A DNA stretch of 64,000 nucleotides, from positions 25,499,501-25,563,500 of the forward strand of contig NC_133157.1 in assembly GCF_040802235.1 (NCBI RefSeq). Reading direction: 5' to 3'. Below the pieces are notes generated by a model. The model made no database searches. It had not been told where the DNA came from and was given only the letters and a program-made list of their open reading frames with translations. Shown one piece after another: positions 34,610 through 46,439 of the stretch. The DNA is from Manis javanica (lineage: Eukaryota > Chordata > Mammalia > Pholidota > Manidae). How positions within the stretch are numbered: position 1 is the first letter of the stretch; each line of letters opens with the position of its first letter. A program made the translations under genes and the position numbers.

Positions 34610-37160
34610 CTGAAGAGTAGGGAACACTTCCTAACTCATTCTATGAGGTCAGCATTATCTTGATACCAAAGCTAGACTATAACACGACAAGAAAAAAAAA
34701 GGGAAAAACACCCTATGGAACAATATCCTTTATTGTTTCAACAATTGATGCAAAAGTCCTCAACAGAATACTTTCAAACCAAATTCAACAGCATGTTAAA
34801 ATGATTAACACCTCAACCAAGTGGAATTTATTCTTGGAATGCAAGGATGATCCAACATATGAAAAATAATCAATGTAAGATACCACATTAACAGAAACAG
34901 AATGAAGGGGGAAAAACATAATATCATATTAATAGATGCAGAAAAAGCACTTGACAAAATCCAATACCTTTTTATGAAAAAAACACTCAATAAACTAGGA
35001 ATTTAAGGAAACTACCTCAGCATAATTAAAGTCATATATATGAAAAACCCACAGAGAAAAATCATACTTAATGATGAAAGATTGAAAGCTTTTCCTCAAA
35101 AATCATGAACAAGACAAAGATTCTCACTTTTCCACTTCTATTCGGTATAGTACTAGATGTCCTAGCCAGAGAAATTAGGCAAGAAAAAGAAAAAAAGCAT
35201 TCAAACTGGAAAGGAAGAAGTAAAATTATCTCTATTTTCAGATGATCAGCTACATAGAAAACCCTAAATATTCTACATAAAAACAGTTAAAAATAACAAA
35301 TCAATGCATCAAAGTAGCAGGATACAAATAAATACATAAAAATCAGTAGCATTTCTACACACTAGCAATGAACATTCTGAAAAGGAAACTATGAAAAGAA
35401 TTCCATTTATAATAACATCAAAGAATAAAATTAATTAACCATAGAGGTGAAAGACTTGCACAGTAAAACTACAATATGTTACTAAAATAAGTTAAGGAAG
35501 ACATAAATAAGTGGAAACCCATTTCATGTTCATGAACTGTAAGTCTTAATATTGTTAAGGTATCAGTACTACCCAAAGTGATCCAAGAATTCAATGCAAC
35601 CCCTATCAATACCCTGTTTCAGTTTTGCAGAAATAAAAAAACCCATCCTAAAATTTATATGGAATCTCAAAGGCAACCCCAGATAGCCAAACAATCTTGA
35701 AAAGAACGAAGCTGGAGGACTCACACTTCCCGACTTCAAAACTTGCTATAAAGCTACAGTAATCACAATAATGTGCTACCAGCATAAAGACAGACCAATG
35801 TGATAGAAAAGAGAGTGCAGAAATAAAACCTCACATGTATGGTCAAATGATTTTTGACAAGGGTGCCAAGACCGTCAATGGGGAAAGGTCAGTTTTTTTT
35901 TTAACAAATGGTTCTAGGAAAAGTGAATGGCCACATGCAAAAAGAAAAAGTTGGACCTATGCCTAATACTATATATGACAATTAACTCAAAGCAGATCAA
36001 AGACTTTAATTTAATACCTAAAACTATAAAATTCTTAGAAGAAAACACAGGGCAAAACTCTTAGAAGAAAATTCATGATGTTGGATTTGTTAGTGTTTTC
36101 TTGGCTATGACACCAAAGGCAAAGGCAACAAAAGAAAAAATAAATTGGACTTTGTAATTAAAATTTTTTGTACATCAAAGGACAGTATCAACAGAGTAAA
36201 AAGGCAACTCACAAAATGAGATAAACTATTTGCAAATCACATATCTGATAAAGAATTAATATCCAGAATATACAGAGAACTCCTAAGATTCAACAACAAA
36301 ATAAGAACCAAATTAAAATATGGACAAAGGACTTAAATAGATATTTCTCCAAAGATATACAAGTGGCCAATAAACTCATGAAAAGATCCCAACATCACTA
36401 ATCATTTGGGAAATTCAAGTAAAAAACTACAATGTCACCTTATACTGATTAGGATGGCTATCATTTAACAACAGAAAATAGTGTTGCCAAGGAAATGGGG
36501 AAATTGGAACCCTTATGCACCATTGTTGGGAATGTAAAATGGTACAATCCTTATAGAGAGCAGTATGGAAGATTCTTGAAAAATTAAAATAGAATTACCA
36601 TATGATCCAGCAATTCCATTTCTGGGCATATACCAAAAACACTTGAGAACAGGGTCTCAAAGAGATATTTGTGCACCCATGTTCAGAGCAGCATTATTTG
36701 TAATTGTTAAAATGTGGAAGAAACCCAAATGTCTATTAACAGATGAACGGACAAGCAAAATGTGGCAAATGTACACAATGGAATATTATTCATCATTAAA
36801 AAAGACGGAAATTCTGATGTATGCTTCAACATAGATGAACACTGAGGACACAGTGCCGAATGAAATAAGCTAGTCACAAAAAGACAAAATACTGTATGAT
36901 TCCACTTTTACAAGGTATGAAGAATAGTCAAAATCATACAGACAGAAAGTACAATGGCAGTTGCCAGGACTGGAGAATGGGGGAACAGGGAGTTATTGTT
37001 TAATGGATATAAAGTTTTACAAGATAAAAACAGTTACAGAGATGGATGATGGTGATGGTTGCACAACATTATGAATGGAATTATTACCACGGAACTGTAT
37101 AACTAAAAATGGTTAAGAGAAAAATATGTTTTGTGTATTTTATCACAATAAAAAAAAATG
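34610..37160 (+). mobile_element. old L1, ORF2 reverse transcriptase to 3' end
   Basis: Plus-strand ORF2 from the reverse-transcriptase core ('atgaggtcagcattatcttgatacc') through 'agatgcagaaaaagcacttgac', 'cagatgatcagctacatag', 'ggtgccaagaccgtcaatgg', 'gaatattattcatcatt', to 'taactaaaaatggttaagag' and 'tttatcacaataaaaaaaaa'. Numerous stops and frameshifts; ancient and inactive. Confidence 0.9.
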
Positions 37161-37189
37161 AGGATGCTCCAATTTCTAGTTCCACATGT

Positions 37190-38900
37190 AAGGAGCTTGG
37201 AAGTCATCACTCTGTCCTAACAAGAAATAAGCTAGACAGAATGAAAAATCAACAACTCCTCTTGGATCCATAAGAAAGGGAAGGACAAAGGGTAAACAGC
37301 TAGCTCCCAACGTTTCAAAGACAGGGGTATAGAGTTGCAGTTGATGGGAGCAGAGACTCACTAGCAGAAACCACCAGTGAAACCAATGTCAGGAGGAAAA
37401 CCTGAACTGTGCTTGACAAATTGCTGAAGGCTCAGTGTGGACAACGAGAGCTCAAAGTTGCAGGGGGAACCCAGTTGCAAGAGTGCCCCCACAATATTGT
37501 TGAGATTTACGATGTGAAGAAACAGAAGATTAATATGCTAGGGGCTATAATGGATAAAGTAGACAACTAGATACCCATGATAAACATCAGAGAAAAAAAA
37601 CCCTTGGGCTTCCAGCAGGGGGAGTAGGAAAAGGGACTGTCTTAAAATAAGTCTGAACACTGTTCTTAAAGCCTGCCCTGAGGTGAATCTAACTAACCAA
37701 AATCTAAACTGCTGGGGTATTGTCAGAGCCTAACTGACCTGGAAAAGGGAAATACCAGACATCCTAGTCATCCAGTTCCACCTAAGAGAGGAGAAAAAAA
37801 AACTGGAAAACACCTGTGAAGTTCACAGTCCAGAGGCATAGGCTAAAACCTATAAAAGGAGCTATAAAATGCTTCCCCTCCCCCATACCTCACCACATTA
37901 CTGAAGGCCTATTTACAGCAGTTCTTTTTTCCCAATACATTTGTCTGTCTATCATAAAAAAAAATTAGAAGGCCGACCAAAAGTCAAAACACACAATGTA
38001 AAGAGACAAAGATTAATATGCTAGGGGCTATAATGGATAAAGTAGACAGCACATAAGAACAGATGGGCAAGCAATGTAAGCAGAGAGATGGAAATCCTAA
38101 GAAAGAACCAAAAAGAAATGTAATAGAAATGTAGAAATGTAGAACACTGTAACAGAAATGAAGAATGCCTTTGATGAGATTACTTAATAGACTGGACACA
38201 GCTGAGAAAAGACTCTCTGAGCTAGAGGATATCTCAAGAGAATCCTTGAAAACCAAAATGTAAAGACGACAAAGATTGAAAGAAGGGAACACAATATCCA
38301 AGTACTGTGGGGAAAAAAAACACAAAAGATATAACATTCATATAATGTAAATAACAGAAGAAGAGAGAAAAGAAACAGAAGTATTTGAAATAACAATGAC
38401 TGAGAATTTCTCCAAATTAATGTCAGACAGCAAACCACAGATCCATGAAGCATAGAGACCATCAAGCTGGACAAATGCCAGAACACTACAAGTAAGCATA
38501 TCATTTTCAATTACACACAAATGATAAAGAATCTAAAAAGAAACTAAAGGAAAAAAACACCTTAGGAACAAGGTAAGAATTATATCCGACTTCTCAGAAA
38601 CTATGCGAGCAAGAAGAAAATGGAGTGAAATATTCAAATGTTGAGAAAGACCATCAACCTGGACTTCTGTACTCTGAAAAAACTATCCTTCAAAAATGAA
38701 AGAGAAAAAAAGAATTTCTTAGAAAAAAAATTGAGGTAATTTGTTGCCTTGCAAGAAATATTGAAAGAACTTCCTTAGGGAGAAGAAAATAATGTAGGTC
38801 AGAAACTCAGATCTCCATAAAGAAGAGTATTCAAGGAGGAATAAGTTATAATAAAGTAAAAATCCCAATAACTTCTTTTAAATCCCTATTTTGAAAGTCT
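37190..38900 (+). mobile_element. HAL1/L1M-like 5' part and ORF1
   Basis: Contains ORF1-type text of old L1/HAL1 elements: 'gaatgcctttgatgagattac', 'ctctgagctagaggatatctc', 'actgagaatttctccaaattaatgtcagac', 'gtgaaatattcaaatgttgag', 'ttgttgccttgcaagaaatattg'. The protein encoded was an L1 ORF1 RNA-binding chaperone; frames are now broken. It carries an unexpected exact 40-bp direct repeat (37,527-37,566 and 38,009-38,048). Confidence 0.75.
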
Positions 38901-38904
38901 CAGT

Positions 38905-39541
38905 AAGTATCCCAGCAAGTTATTTTTGTGGAAATTGACAATTACAAAATTTACATGAAAGTAAAGGGGACCAAGGATAGACAACACTTTGAAGACAAAA
39001 AAGATCAAAGCAGGAGGACTTATTCTACTAGATTTGAAGACTCACACAGTTACTGTAGTTAAGACAATATATATATAGCATATATGCAATATGGAATAAG
39101 GATTGACAAATAGAACAATGTAACAAAAAGAATCCAGAATATTTTAATGCATATATGGATCCCTGATTTATGACAAGTGGTATTATTAATAATTGATGGC
39201 AAATCAACTGGATATCATACGGAAAAGAAAAAAAGGAAAATGCTCACACCATACAAAACAATAAATTCCAGGTGGAGTACAGATCCTAGAAAAAAATGTG
39301 CAATTATACATCTTTCAGAATACAATACAGGAGAACATCTTCATTACCTTGGGATAGAGAAAGATTTCTTAAATGTAACAAAAAAGGCATTAATCAATCA
39401 TAATAGAAATACTGTTAATTTGGACTACCTTAAAACTATTAACTTCTGGTCATGGTATATTAAGAGTGAAAAAGCAAGCTGACAGAGTGGAAGAATGTAC
39501 TTGCAATTCACGAAAGTGCCGTACAGCTTATGCCCAAGGTG

Positions 39542-39594
<53 letters not shown>

Positions 39595-40440
39595 CCCTAT
39601 GTACAAACAAGAGAACAGACAACCCCAAAAAAATGGGCAAGAAATGGGAACAGACACTTCACAAAAGAGTATATCCAAATGGCCAATAAACCTATTTGTA
39701 CTATTTTCAACTTCATTAATCAGGGAAATTCACATTTAAAAACATGAGATACTACTGTCCCTCATCAGAATTACTAAATTTAAAAGATGGAGAATACCTA
39801 GAATTGGTAAGGAAATGGGAGAATTGGAACTCTCATACACACTGCCAGTGGGAGTGCACATTAAGCCAACTGTCCTGGAAGACTTTTTGGAACTATCAAC
39901 AAAAGCTAAATAAGTTCGTACCCCGTGACCCAGCAATCTCACTCCTAAGAATATACAGAACAAAAATGAATGCACATGTGCACCAAGATATGCAAAATAA
40001 TATTTACAGCAGCAATCTTTTCAGTAGCCCAAAATCAAAAACAATCTTAATTTCCATCAACACAATGGACACACAAATTGAAGAACAGCCATACAATGCA
40101 ATACTAGCAATGAAAATGAGTGAACTACAGACTACACAAAGTAACATCTCACAAACAAAATATGCACAAAGTAACCCAGACACACCAGAACAAATAGTCT
40201 AAGTCCATTTATATAAAATTCAAAACCAGTCAAAACAAACATCTAGTATTAGAAGACAGGATATTGGTTACCTTTGAGGAGAAAGGAATAGTGATGAGAT
40301 GAAAAAACGGAGATGCTAATAACATTTCATTTCTTCACCAGGGTTGTGGTTTCGTGGGTATTTTTTCTTTGTGATCATTTAACAAGGCACTTAGGATTTG
40401 TGCACTTCAAATGTTGTACATCAATTTAAAATTTTAAATG
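38905..40440 (+). mobile_element. old L1 ORF2 C-terminal region to 3' end
   Basis: Follows the ORF1 block in the same orientation: 'gatcaaagcaggaggacttattc', 'ttatgacaagtggtattatt', 'agatggagaatacctagaattgg', 'acactgccagtgggagtgcac', then 'tttttctttgtgatcatttaac' at the 3' end. Two 101- and 152-codon plus-strand frames are residual ORF2 parts. With the previous feature this may be one element that lost most of ORF2. Confidence 0.85.
39549..39593. repeat. (CA)n microsatellite
   Basis: Preceded by four 'taca' units and then about 20 CA units, inside the L1. It produces Tyr-His-Thr-rich pseudo-frames on the plus strand. Confidence 0.95.
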
Positions 40441-43010
40441 CAAATATGATTTAATGGTCTTTTGAAGAGTTACTGTTTCTAATAAAGATCAGTTGCCTTG
40501 CCAGTTTTCTCTCATCCTTGCTTGACTAGGACATGATTCATTTTCTCTAGGTAGGGGCGGGGTGCCTTCTAAGGGGAATACCCTATCAAGCGTTTAAATA
40601 CGTGTTTTAATTTCTTTTCTACAGTGAGTTGTCGGTGGCACTTTGAAATCGTTAAGGATTAAAAGTCACCTTGAAGCAGATCTTTTTTCTTCAAAGGATT
40701 CCTTCAGTGGGTTCCTGTCCTCAGAGGTTTTGCAGAACCAAGTATTAACAAAACTTAAACAGTATTTTGAGGGCTTTAAGTATGACCTCTTTCTAGTGTC
40801 AGAAAGGAAGAGAGGAATAAGGGTTTTAGGTTTGTGCACTGGAAAGTAGTGTTACATGAAACAGAGTTGATTACTAAGAGGTCTATTAAGAAATGAAGAT
40901 ACCTAGATGGCACTGACCCATTAAGCAAATGCTACTTAAGAATTTCTCCTTGGCAGACTTGACAGCAGCTAGAGCAGAAGACTTAGCCTCGGCCACTTTA
41001 TTTCAGACCTGACGTATGAAGGTCTGCCCTCACCTTCTGCATATTTCTCAACAGTTTCACCCTACCATCTACAGACTCAGATCACTGTCACTTCTGCGGA
41101 GTGACCATCAACTCAATTTGTGTCATTCCCACTGCCCTGCAGTAGCCTAGTCTCCTATAAATTTGGTTGGAAGAGAGATTAGAAATAAGATTCCAGGTAG
41201 TTTGGCTTCAAGTCTCCTTTACTAAGAGTAACATTAATATTACTCAAGTAAGGAGGCAGGACCAAACTTGGAGCCCCTTGAACACACAAATAGAGAGAGA
41301 CTCAGGACTTTTTAAAAAAATTGTGCCCAAATGGATTTAATTACCACAAAATTTGTCATAATACATTGTAATCATATGGAATAATGTGAGCTTTTGAGGA
41401 CTTGTATCCAACTAAAAATATGAAAGATCAGGCACAGAATGTGAATTTGATAATTGGCATGGTAGCACAGTGATGGAAATGATAGATTTATTTAAATGCA
41501 TGAGTCAGAATGCCATGCAGTGACTCAGCATCTCTATAACCATACCATTACATCACCATGGCATTGTAACAATAATGTTACGTGTAATGAGAATGAACTT
41601 CTGAACTTCCTGTCTTACTGGCTTATGGGATTCAAGTATTATATATGGGAAATGATTAGGGAACAGAGTATTTCTACTCCAAACTGTGTGGAACTCTGAT
41701 TTCACCCATAAATTAACTATACTTCTCTCAATGAAATAATGTTTTAAAAACATTTTCATATACACTTTAAAATTAGTACATTAAGGTAAGCAGTCATGGC
41801 AAAAACGGTCTTCTAACATGAATTTCTCTCTTTTCCTCAGTAACATTAACCCCCAAAATGTCAGACTGCTTGAAATAAAGACTTAGCATGATAATTTCAT
41901 TAACTGCTGTTACTCAAAGTCTGTTATAAAATGCATGCAGTATTTCCTTAACTCTGGGTCTTATATAATTCTTCCCAGCTGTATACTTAGATTTTTTAAG
42001 CTGAATCATTTTCTAAGAGTTAACTGTTAGTAGACTTTTGAATTTTTCCTGTCATTACAAGCTTTCTTAACACCTAATACTCTTTGCAAATTTAATTAAG
42101 ATGCTATGTATTTCCTCTCACAGTTGTCAAATATAAAAATGCTGTTTATATATAAGCCACTGTAGCAGATTCCTTTCATTCTGTATTATTCTCAAGGAAG
42201 GTTTCAGTCTATAATCTCTCTTTTGGTCGATTGGACTGAATTTTTAAGTCACACCCTGCATGATTACACAAAATATTTACAAATATACTAATGTCCACTA
42301 TCAACTTTATTCTCTACTAATACTACAATTCTCAGGGGTAAAAATGTCTGAAGTCCCTCTCTTCCTCTCTCCTGCTCCAAACTATTGTTTCTGTAAGAAT
42401 CCCACCATATGAACTGCTTGACTTTTTCTTGATCCCAATTAAATCTTAAGTAACTCTATTAAGTGTAGAGAAAAGTATTAATTCTCAAATCTTCAGTTAT
42501 ATATGCCATTTAAATTTGTATTGTCATGGGTCACCTAACAGTTGGCCATGTAAATTAACCTAAGGTCTACTGATTTGCATACCAGATTACTGATTCACAT
42601 TCTGTCACCACAACTACACACTTAGATTATATATTCCAATATGGACCACTACCTTCATAACCAATCCCATAACACTGAGCTTAGAAAACTTTTACTTCAT
42701 TTTTAAAATATTTTCTGTTATCACATTCTTATTCATCAGCTCTTCTAAATATCACAGGTGTGATGAACCAAGGTCAAGCCTGCCCACAGAAAGTGCTTAG
42801 GTAGACATGTACAGAAAAGTCCCAAATTCCTGTAATATATATATAACCAGCAGCACAAGCACAAAGTGACCACATATATAAAGTGTACAATGACTATCAA
42901 GAAGCAAAACCAAAAATTAGGCCTGAGTGACTTGCTGAGTAACAGAGTTATTATTTTACATAATTGTATGTAGTATTTAAGTGTTTCTCAGAATAAAAGC
43001 TAGGCACTCC
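40441..43010. other. AT-rich intergenic DNA, no gene identified
   Basis: 40,950-41,160 reads like an old ERV- or DNA-transposon-derived piece, but I could not name it. Remaining sequence is unassigned. Frames are at most about 70 codons. Confidence 0.35.
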
Positions 43011-43014
43011 TTTA

Positions 43015-43300
43015 TTTGGGATTCTTCAGATAAGCAAGTATCTTCATGATTTGGAGGCAGGAAAAAATTTCTCAAGACAAAGAAAACAATGACTATAAAA
43101 TAAAATACTGGGAAATTAAATTTCTTCAAAATTAAAAACCTCTGCTCATTAAAAGATGTCATAAAAATGAGTAGGTAAACCACAGACAAGAAAATATGTG
43201 CAAAATACATATTTGACAAAGGATCAATATCCATGATGTATAAATAACTCTTATAACTTAATAATAAAAAGAAAAATTACATTAAAATATGGGCAAAAGA
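43015..43300 (+). mobile_element. old L1 ORF2 C-terminal part, left half of a split copy
   Basis: 'actataaaataaaatactggg'-type text, 'tcaaaattaaaaacctctgctcatt', 'gacaaaggatcaatatcc', ending 'aaaatatgggcaaaaga'. The sequence resumes at 45,245 with the same 17 bases, so this is the left side of one L1 broken by the composite insertion. Confidence 0.85.
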
Positions 43301-43371
43301 CTCTCTGGAGGACTTGTGCCGGGGGATGATCATCAAAAAGCCTCAACAGGGATCCGGACGATGCTGCAGTT

Positions 43372-43815
43372 GTGGCTGCATCCAGCCCACCGTCTCCTGG
43401 ACTTGCCATTGGAATGAGGAGGGAGATGTCTAGGCTGGCATGTGCATACAGTGAGACAACGAATTTGACCGGATCTGTACTGTTGGAACTCAACCAGGAG
43501 TTGGGAGGGGTGCAAGGTGTAGCACTCCAAAATCTCATGACTATAGACTATCTATGGTTAAAAGAACATATGGGATGTGAACAGATCCCAGAAATGGGCT
43601 GCTTTAATTTGTCTGATGGTTCAAGTACAGTTGGACAATATCCATCATATCATAGATAAATTTTCACAAATGCCTAGGGTGCCTAAATGGTTTTCTTGGC
43701 TTCACTGGAGATGGATGGTAATTATAGATTTGCTTTGTTTATGTCACCATATTCCTATTATGTTAATATGTGTGTGCAAATTAGTTAGTAGTTTAAAACC
43801 TATACATACTTAAGG
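43372..43815 (+). pseudogene. ERV envelope transmembrane subunit, frameshifted
   Basis: The frame at 43,372-43,659 shows a heptad-rich segment with an N-T/S glycosylation site (NLT), then LQNLMTID, then a C-x6-G-C motif (CEQIPEMGC) where gamma-type envelopes have C-x6-C-C. The protein continues in another frame (43,577-43,813) with a tryptophan-rich pre-membrane stretch and a hydrophobic membrane segment ending in a short cytoplasmic tail. The frame change lies at about 43,620-43,640, and the second cysteine of the disulfide motif is missing, so no functional envelope can be made. The family resembles class I-like ERV env; the exact lineage is not determined. Confidence 0.75.
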
Positions 43816-44572
43816 TACTATACAAGAAGATATGTCAAAGAAATAATCAATCCTCCCATGTTTCCTTCATATGCTACATCTATAGCTTTTCTTCTTCCTT
43901 CCTAATTACAACCCTTAAATAGAATTCGTGCCTCATATCGAATTTACCGAGTATCATAATTCCTCCAGGTGGTAAAGATACCTCGAGACAAGTGCTGGGC
44001 ATAGAAGCCACAGGGCATAAATCTGCAAAGAAGTAAAAAGCTAACCTTTGCAAACAATATGGCTTCTCTCTCACTTACCAACTCTACATTTCCCTGTATG
44101 GCCCCGGAAGATGACTGGTTAGCCAGAGACGGGTAAGATTCCTCAAGGGAGGAACAACCTAAGACAGGCACAGTCTCAGGGGGGCCATCAGGTGAGAATT
44201 TGGGGATCAACAGAGGTGAGGCTCAGAACCTTACCCCCCCTGCTTTGAGAGAAGTCTTCTGCATCCGTGGATGTCTTGCTGCCCTTGTCTAGCCTGGATT
44301 AATACTTAGTCCATAGGCACACACCTGATCATCTGATCATCTACATTTGCCTTCTTACAGCACTAAACTATGTTTTCTACCTTTATCTTGCATCTACCTA
44401 CCACTTCAGCATTTTATTAAAAATAAAAATAATAATAATAATAGGAGAAATGTAGGATCAACATATAAATCAAGTACAAAAATCAAACGAATATTCATAT
44501 TTGACCTGATTGTTTATAGGTCATAATGCATGATCAAAACCGAAAGTTTCTGTGATGAATGCCCTTGTACTG

Positions 44573-44629
44573 TTCACCATGTAAGAATTTATTCACTATG
44601 TAAGACTTCGTTCACCATGTAAGAACTTG
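44573..44629 (+). repeat. three tandem 19-bp units in the LTR, copy A
   Basis: Units at 44,573-44,591, 44,592-44,610 and 44,611-44,629 share the pattern 'ttca[c/t][c/t]atgtaaga'. The second copy of the element has the same three units at 44,956-45,012. This is typical of direct repeats in a U3 promoter region, though a function is not shown. Confidence 0.85.
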
Positions 44630-44786
44630 TTTGTTATGCTTCAGAAGATTGGAGACTGATGAGAATTAGGCTTGAGATGGATTAATGATTGTACATTGAG
44701 CGTTGACCCCCCTATACTGAATTTTATTGTTGTTAACAACCATTTGATCAATAAATATGAGAGATGCCCTCTCAAAAAAAAAAAAA

Positions 44787-44863
44787 TTCAGCAACGTTAG
44801 TCATCAAATAAAAGCAAATTGAAATAAAAAAATAAAAAAATAAAAAATAATAAATTAAAAAAA
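44787..44863. other. L1-like scrap and A-rich linker between the two LTR copies
   Basis: 'caacgttagtcatcaaataaaagc' resembles L1 text normally about 80-100 bases downstream of the insertion point, then a low-complexity TAAAA linker runs into the second LTR copy. Confidence 0.5.
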
Positions 44864-45165
44864 AATCAAACGAATATTCATATTTGACCTGATTGTTTAT
44901 AGTTCATAATGAGTGATCAAAACCAAAAGTTTTTGTGATGACTGCCCTTGTACTGTTCACCATGTAAGAATTTACTCACTATGTAAGAATTTGTTCACCA
45001 TGTAAGAACTTGTTCGTTATGCTTCAGAAGATTGGAGACTGACGAGAATTAGGCTGGGGTTGGATTAATGATTGTGCATTGAGCATTGACTCCCCCATAC
45101 AGAATTTTATTGTTGTTAACAACCATTTGATCAATAAATATGAGAGATGCCCTCTCAAAAAAAAA
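44864..45165 (+). mobile_element. second, shorter copy of the env-LTR element
   Basis: Aligns without gaps to 44,481-44,773 over 293 bases, with 19 differences by hand count (about 93.5 % identical). It has its own AATAAA (45,133-45,138) and a nine-base A tract (45,157-45,165) at the same end point. The body is 5'-truncated within the LTR. Sequence 45,166-45,244 after its tail is unassigned and could be a 3' transduced or host segment. Confidence 0.85.
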
Positions 45166-45244
45166 TGATCATAATACAAAAAGTAACATGGTAAGTGCTA
45201 ATTAATTGATTAGACAGAAAATAAATTGATTTCTGTTGGAAAAA

Positions 45245-46030
45245 AAAATATGGGCAAAAGATCTGAATAGACACGTCACAGAGGAAGATACACAAATAAA
45301 CAATAAGCACCCAAAAATGTACTCTAAATCATTAATCATTAGAGAAATGCAAATTAAAACCATAAAACCACAAACCACCCATTGGAAATGGGTAAAATTA
45401 AAATGTTTGACACTAACCCTTGGTAAGGATGTCGAGCAAGTGGAACTCTCATACATCGTTGCGGAGTTTAAAATGGTACTGCCCCTTCAGAAAAAGTTCT
45501 AGCAGTTGTTTATAAAACGAAATGTAATTCTATTCCTAGACATTTGCCCAAAAGAAATAAAAAGTGTATGCTCACCAAAAGAGTAGTACAAAAATAGTTT
45601 ATAGTAGCTTATTCAGAACATCCCAAACTAGAAACAGCCACAATGTACATCAATTGGATAAACAAAATGTAGCATATTCCTATAGCAGAATGTTACGAAG
45701 CAATTAAAAAGGAATGTAATTGGACTAATGATAAATTTAACAAGATGAATGAATTATAAAAACATTGTACTGAGTTTGGAAAGTCTTATGCAAAAAAAGA
45801 ATATTGCATGATTCTATTTATATTCAGTTTGGACATGTGGGGATGGATTATCTGGAACTTCCTGAGATACTGGTAATAATGTTCTACATCTTGACAGGAG
45901 TTTAGGCTATTACAGTCAAAACTTTTTAAACATACAGTCTGTTCATTTAATTGTATGATAATTTTATCTCAAAAGAGAAAAAAACTGTAAAAAATAAATA
46001 AATTCTATTAAGTTTGTTAAAAACTGTTAA
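45245..46030 (+). mobile_element. old L1, right half of the split copy
   Basis: Resumes with 'aaaatatgggcaaaaga' then 'tctgaatagacacgtcacag', 'atcattagagaaatgcaaatt', 'acatttgcccaaaagaaataa', to 'ttgtatgataattttatctcaaaag' at the 3' end. It is the same orientation and order as 43,015-43,300, confirming an interruption. Confidence 0.88.
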
Positions 46031-46044
46031 GAGTGACATTTGTG

Positions 46045-46376
46045 AAGTATAACAACAAAGCAAAACTGAAGGAACAAAACAGCAGCAGACTCCCAGACTC
46101 CAAGAAGGGACTAGCAATTACCAAAGGGAAGGGACTGGGGAGGGTAGGTGGGGAGGGAGGGAGGAGATTAAGGGGCATTATGATTAGCACACATAATATA
46201 GCAGGTCACGAGGAAGGCAGTATAGCACGGAGAAGACAAGTACTACGCTGATGGATAGTGAATGGAATGGAGGGAGGGACTTGATAATATGGATGAATGT
46301 TGAAACCACAATGTTGCTCATGTGAAACCTTCATAAGATTGTATATCAATATCTTAATAAAAACAAAAAAGCAAAA
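46045..46376 (+). mobile_element. 5'-truncated L1, 3' UTR only
   Basis: Matches the G-rich 3' UTR of the 17.8-19.0 kb L1: 'caaagcaaaactgaagg', 'aacagcagcagactc', a G-run tract (46,126-46,163), 'attatgattagcacacataat', 'caatgttgctcatgtg'. It ends in A-rich sequence and is a relatively young lineage. Confidence 0.88.
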
Positions 46377-46439
46377 AAAAATGAAAGAGCGAAATTATAA
46401 TAAGAAAAATAAATTCAATAATTTTTGGAAAAAATAACT

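Larger units (their letters stand above)
43301..44786 (+). mobile_element. poly(A)-tailed ERV env-3'LTR retrocopy
   Basis: Begins abruptly in the ERV env region, contains a decayed transmembrane envelope segment, a non-coding stretch, then LTR-like text from about 44,452 ending with AATAAA at 44,750-44,755. A run of A follows 18 bases later (44,774-44,786). The transcript-like end plus poly(A), with no 5' LTR, gag or pol, suggests reverse transcription of a subgenomic env mRNA by L1 machinery. Target-site duplications are discussed under findings. It appears to be a repeated family, because a second copy of its last 293 bases follows. Confidence 0.75.

Noticed and set aside
39466-39747. Frames with long Thr-His runs
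   Set aside because: These are translations of the (CA)n tract inside an L1.
43372-43815. Co-opted (syncytin-like) envelope gene
   Set aside because: The frame is broken between the heptad region and the membrane segment, the C-x6-C-C motif has lost a cysteine, and the surface subunit is almost wholly missing.
44573-44629. CRISPR-like short repeats
   Set aside because: The 19-bp units are directly adjacent with no spacers and lie in a retroviral LTR of a mammalian genome.
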